11,806 bases of DNA from contig DDXW01000004.1 of the NCBI GenBank assembly GCA_002347285.1, forward strand, positions 1 through 11,806, given 5' to 3'. A model generated the notes under the pieces. It was given only the letters and a program-made list of their open reading frames with translations, made no database searches and was not told where the DNA came from. Position 1 is the first letter of the stretch. Every line of letters starts with the position of its first letter. The DNA is from Rhodocyclaceae bacterium UBA2250. GTDB taxonomy: Bacteria > Pseudomonadota > Gammaproteobacteria > Burkholderiales > Rhodocyclaceae. Positions 10,474 to 11,806 of this stretch are shown piece by piece. The position numbers and the translations under genes are program-made.

Positions 10474-10873
10474 AGGCAAACCCCCGTTCGATATTGCGCA
10501 ACATGCGCGGCAAGGGCGAATACGGGGAGGCCATTGGTTCCGCGGCAATCCGTTCGACGCGGTCGACGCCGTAGTGGGCGCACGCGCGGCAGATGTCCTC
10601 GAAAATCCCCCTGGACAGGATGTTCGCGATCAGCGCGTCATCGTCGATGGCCGGGTTGGACCAGTCGTACGGAAAAGCGAGTCCGAGCGCTTCGCTCTTG
10701 CGCGGCTGCGCGCGCGGCCGACCCGGCTTGCGGTCGGGAATTCTTGCGTGATCATCGACGAACCACTGCCGGCCCACGCGACGGGCGCCGGGGATGCGCC
10801 CGGCAACGCAAAGCTGGCGCAGACGCTCTTTCGAGAGTCCGGATTCCGAGGAAAGTGCGGCCAGGTTTTTCAT
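10457..10873 (-). CDS. Helix-turn-helix protein, probable antitoxin of the AbiEii-type toxin
   Basis: A 138-residue protein directly upstream of, and overlapping, the AbiEii-type gene. Residues 1-40 look like an excisionase/MerR-like helix-turn-helix: MKNLAALSSESGLSKERLRQ then LCVAGRIPGARRVGRQWFVD. A basic Pro/Arg linker (IPDRKPGRPRAQPRKS) follows. The C-terminal half (IDDDALIANILSRGIFEDIC onward) resembles small domains found in partners of nucleotidyltransferase toxins, as far as I can tell by eye. It lacks the usual AbiEi layout (winged helix plus a long C-terminal domain, usually about 200 residues or more). The ATG at 10873 is chosen over 10966 because the longer reading crosses the promoter and inverted repeat. 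No Shine-Dalgarno is present. Antitoxin and autorepressor roles are inferred from gene order. Confidence 0.7.
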   Translation of the reverse strand: MKNLAALSSESGLSKERLRQLCVAGRIPGARRVGRQWFVDDHARIPDRKPGRPRAQPRKSEALGLAFPYDWSNPAIDDDALIANILSRGIFEDICRACAHYGVDRVERIAAEPMASPYSPLPRMLRNIERGFAFARAQ

Positions 10874-10879
10874 GCAATT

Positions 10880-10888
10880 TTTATAGCA
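10880..10888 (-). promoter_or_regulatory. Extended -10 promoter of the toxin-antitoxin cassette
   Basis: Minus-strand TGCTATAAA is an extended -10 (TGn plus TATAAA). Its last base lies 7 bases before the antitoxin ATG at 10873, so transcription should begin at or within a base or two of the start codon. No good -35 is present, as often with extended -10 promoters. Confidence 0.5.
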
Positions 10889-10889
10889 C

Positions 10890-10915
10890 AAACTATTTGA
10901 ATAATCCAATAGTTT
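10890..10915. promoter_or_regulatory. Perfect 8-bp inverted repeat, candidate operator
   Basis: AAACTATT (10890-10897) and AATAGTTT (10908-10915) are perfect inverted copies with 10 bases between. The repeat sits immediately upstream of the extended -10, covering the -35 region of the antitoxin promoter, between divergent genes. Half-site centres are 18 bp apart, which suits a dimer that binds each half-site on nearly the same DNA face. It is markedly AT-rich against a GC-rich background. Confidence 0.6.
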
Positions 10916-10991
10916 TATCCGGAATGACGGCGACGCGGAATTCGCTTGCGGTAAGCTGGACGCCATTCTTCATCCTGCGGAGACCGCGAAC

Positions 10992-11805
10992 ATGGCCATG
11001 GATGTGATCGACTACCAGTTGCACGGCGACGACATGCAGTGCGTCGAGATCGAGCTCAATCCCGGCGAGGCCGCGATCGGCGAGGCCGGCAGCCTGATGT
11101 TCATGGAAGACGGCATCGAGATGGACACCATTTTCGGCGACGGCTCGGACAAGCACAGCGGCGTGTTCGGCAAGCTGCTCGGCGCCGGCAAGCGCCTCGT
11201 CACCGGCGAATCGCTGTTCACCACCGTCTATGTCAACCAGGGCCGCGGCAAGAAGAAGCTCGCCTTCGCCGCGCCCTACACCGGCAGGATCATCCCTTCG
11301 ACCTCAAGCAGCACGGCGGCACGCTGATCTGCCAGAAGGACGCCTTCCTCTGCGCCGCCAAGGGCGTCGCGCTCGGCATCGCCTTCCAGAAGCGCCTCGG
11401 CACCGGCTTCTTCGGCGGCGAAGGCTTCATCATGGAAAAACTGGAGGGCGACGGGCTGGCCTTCTGCCATTCCGGCGGCACGGTGCTCGAGCGCCGGCTC
11501 GCCCCCGGTGAGCTGCTGCGCGTCGATACCGGCTGCGTCGTCGCCTACACGCCGGACATCGACTTCGACATCCAGTTCGTCGGCGGCATCAAGACCGCGC
11601 TGTTCGGCGGCGAGGGCCTGTTCTTCGCCGTGCTGAAAGGGCCGGGCACGGTGTCTGGCTGCAGTCCCTCCCCTTCGCGCGGCTCGCCTCGCGCATCTTC
11701 GCCGCCGCGCCGGTGACGAAGGGCGGCGGCGGTTCCGGCGGCGAACAGGGCGGCCTGCTCGGCACGCTGTTCAACGGCAAGAACTCACTAGTGTCCCAAC
11801 GTTAA
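10992..11805 (+). pseudogene. AIM24/TIGR00266-family protein with two frameshifts
   Basis: The family has a beta-rich fold and no established bacterial function. The ATG at 10992, with GGAG nine bases upstream, begins MAMDVIDYQLHGDDMQCVEI and continues GEAGSLMFMEDGIEMDTIFG, typical of the N-terminus. At 11294-11297 one base is missing in a CCC run (GRIIP then FDLKQHGG in the next frame). The second frame runs through GTGFFGGEGFIMEKLEGDGL, GELLRVDTGCVVAYTPDIDF and GGIKTALFGGEGLFFAVLKG. At 11651-11655 an apparent GT duplication shifts the frame again, after which WLQSLPFARLASRIFAAAP and a Gly-rich tail run to TAA at 11803. All family motifs are present, so the gene was intact recently or the shifts are sequencing errors. 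Reading it as one gene is secure; whether it is really broken is not. Confidence 0.8.
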
Positions 11806-11806
11806 T

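Noticed and set aside
9601..11007. 468-codon plus-strand open frame across the toxin-antitoxin cassette
   Set aside because: It runs antisense to two genes with clear family motifs and crosses the inverted repeat and promoter. It has no domain of its own.

Overview
The window is GC-rich, dense in genes and mostly read from the minus strand. The order hfq, hflX, hflK, hflC, a DUF2065 gene, hisZ, purA is the classic betaproteobacterial cluster. A short-tailed Hfq and a HisZ-type regulatory subunit also fit a betaproteobacterium, perhaps one of the Rhodocyclales or a relative. That placement is inference from gene order and protein character; no search was run.

Layout from right to left, following the minus-strand genes. 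At the right edge a plus-strand AIM24/TIGR00266 gene (10992-11805) carries two frameshifts. Facing away from it is a two-gene cassette: a small helix-turn-helix protein (10457-10873) followed, with overlap, by an AbiEii-type nucleotidyltransferase (9724-10473). It looks like a toxin-antitoxin system whose antitoxin is not the usual AbiEi type. A perfect 8-bp inverted repeat and an extended -10 box lie just before the antitoxin start, and the -10 is so close that the message may be leaderless. Next come a small acidic protein (9333-9608) and the full-length transcription accessory protein Tex (6912-9227).

Between Tex and Hfq lies the wreck of an efflux locus (about 6276-6826). The first 128 or so residues of a TetR-type repressor, with a good promoter and a candidate operator, run into the last fragment of an RND-efflux outer membrane factor in a different frame. 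The pump genes expected between them are missing. This scar interrupts the usual neighbourhood upstream of hfq.

The left half (1-6200) is an intact, tightly packed block: Hfq (RNA chaperone), HflX (ribosome-associated GTPase), HflK and HflC (membrane SPFH pair that modulates FtsH), a DUF2065 membrane peptide, HisZ (regulatory subunit for short-form HisG) and PurA (adenylosuccinate synthetase), which runs off the left edge. Gaps are 0-36 bp, some genes overlap, and co-transcription from upstream of hfq is likely. Every stretch over 300 bases holds a gene or a gene remnant.
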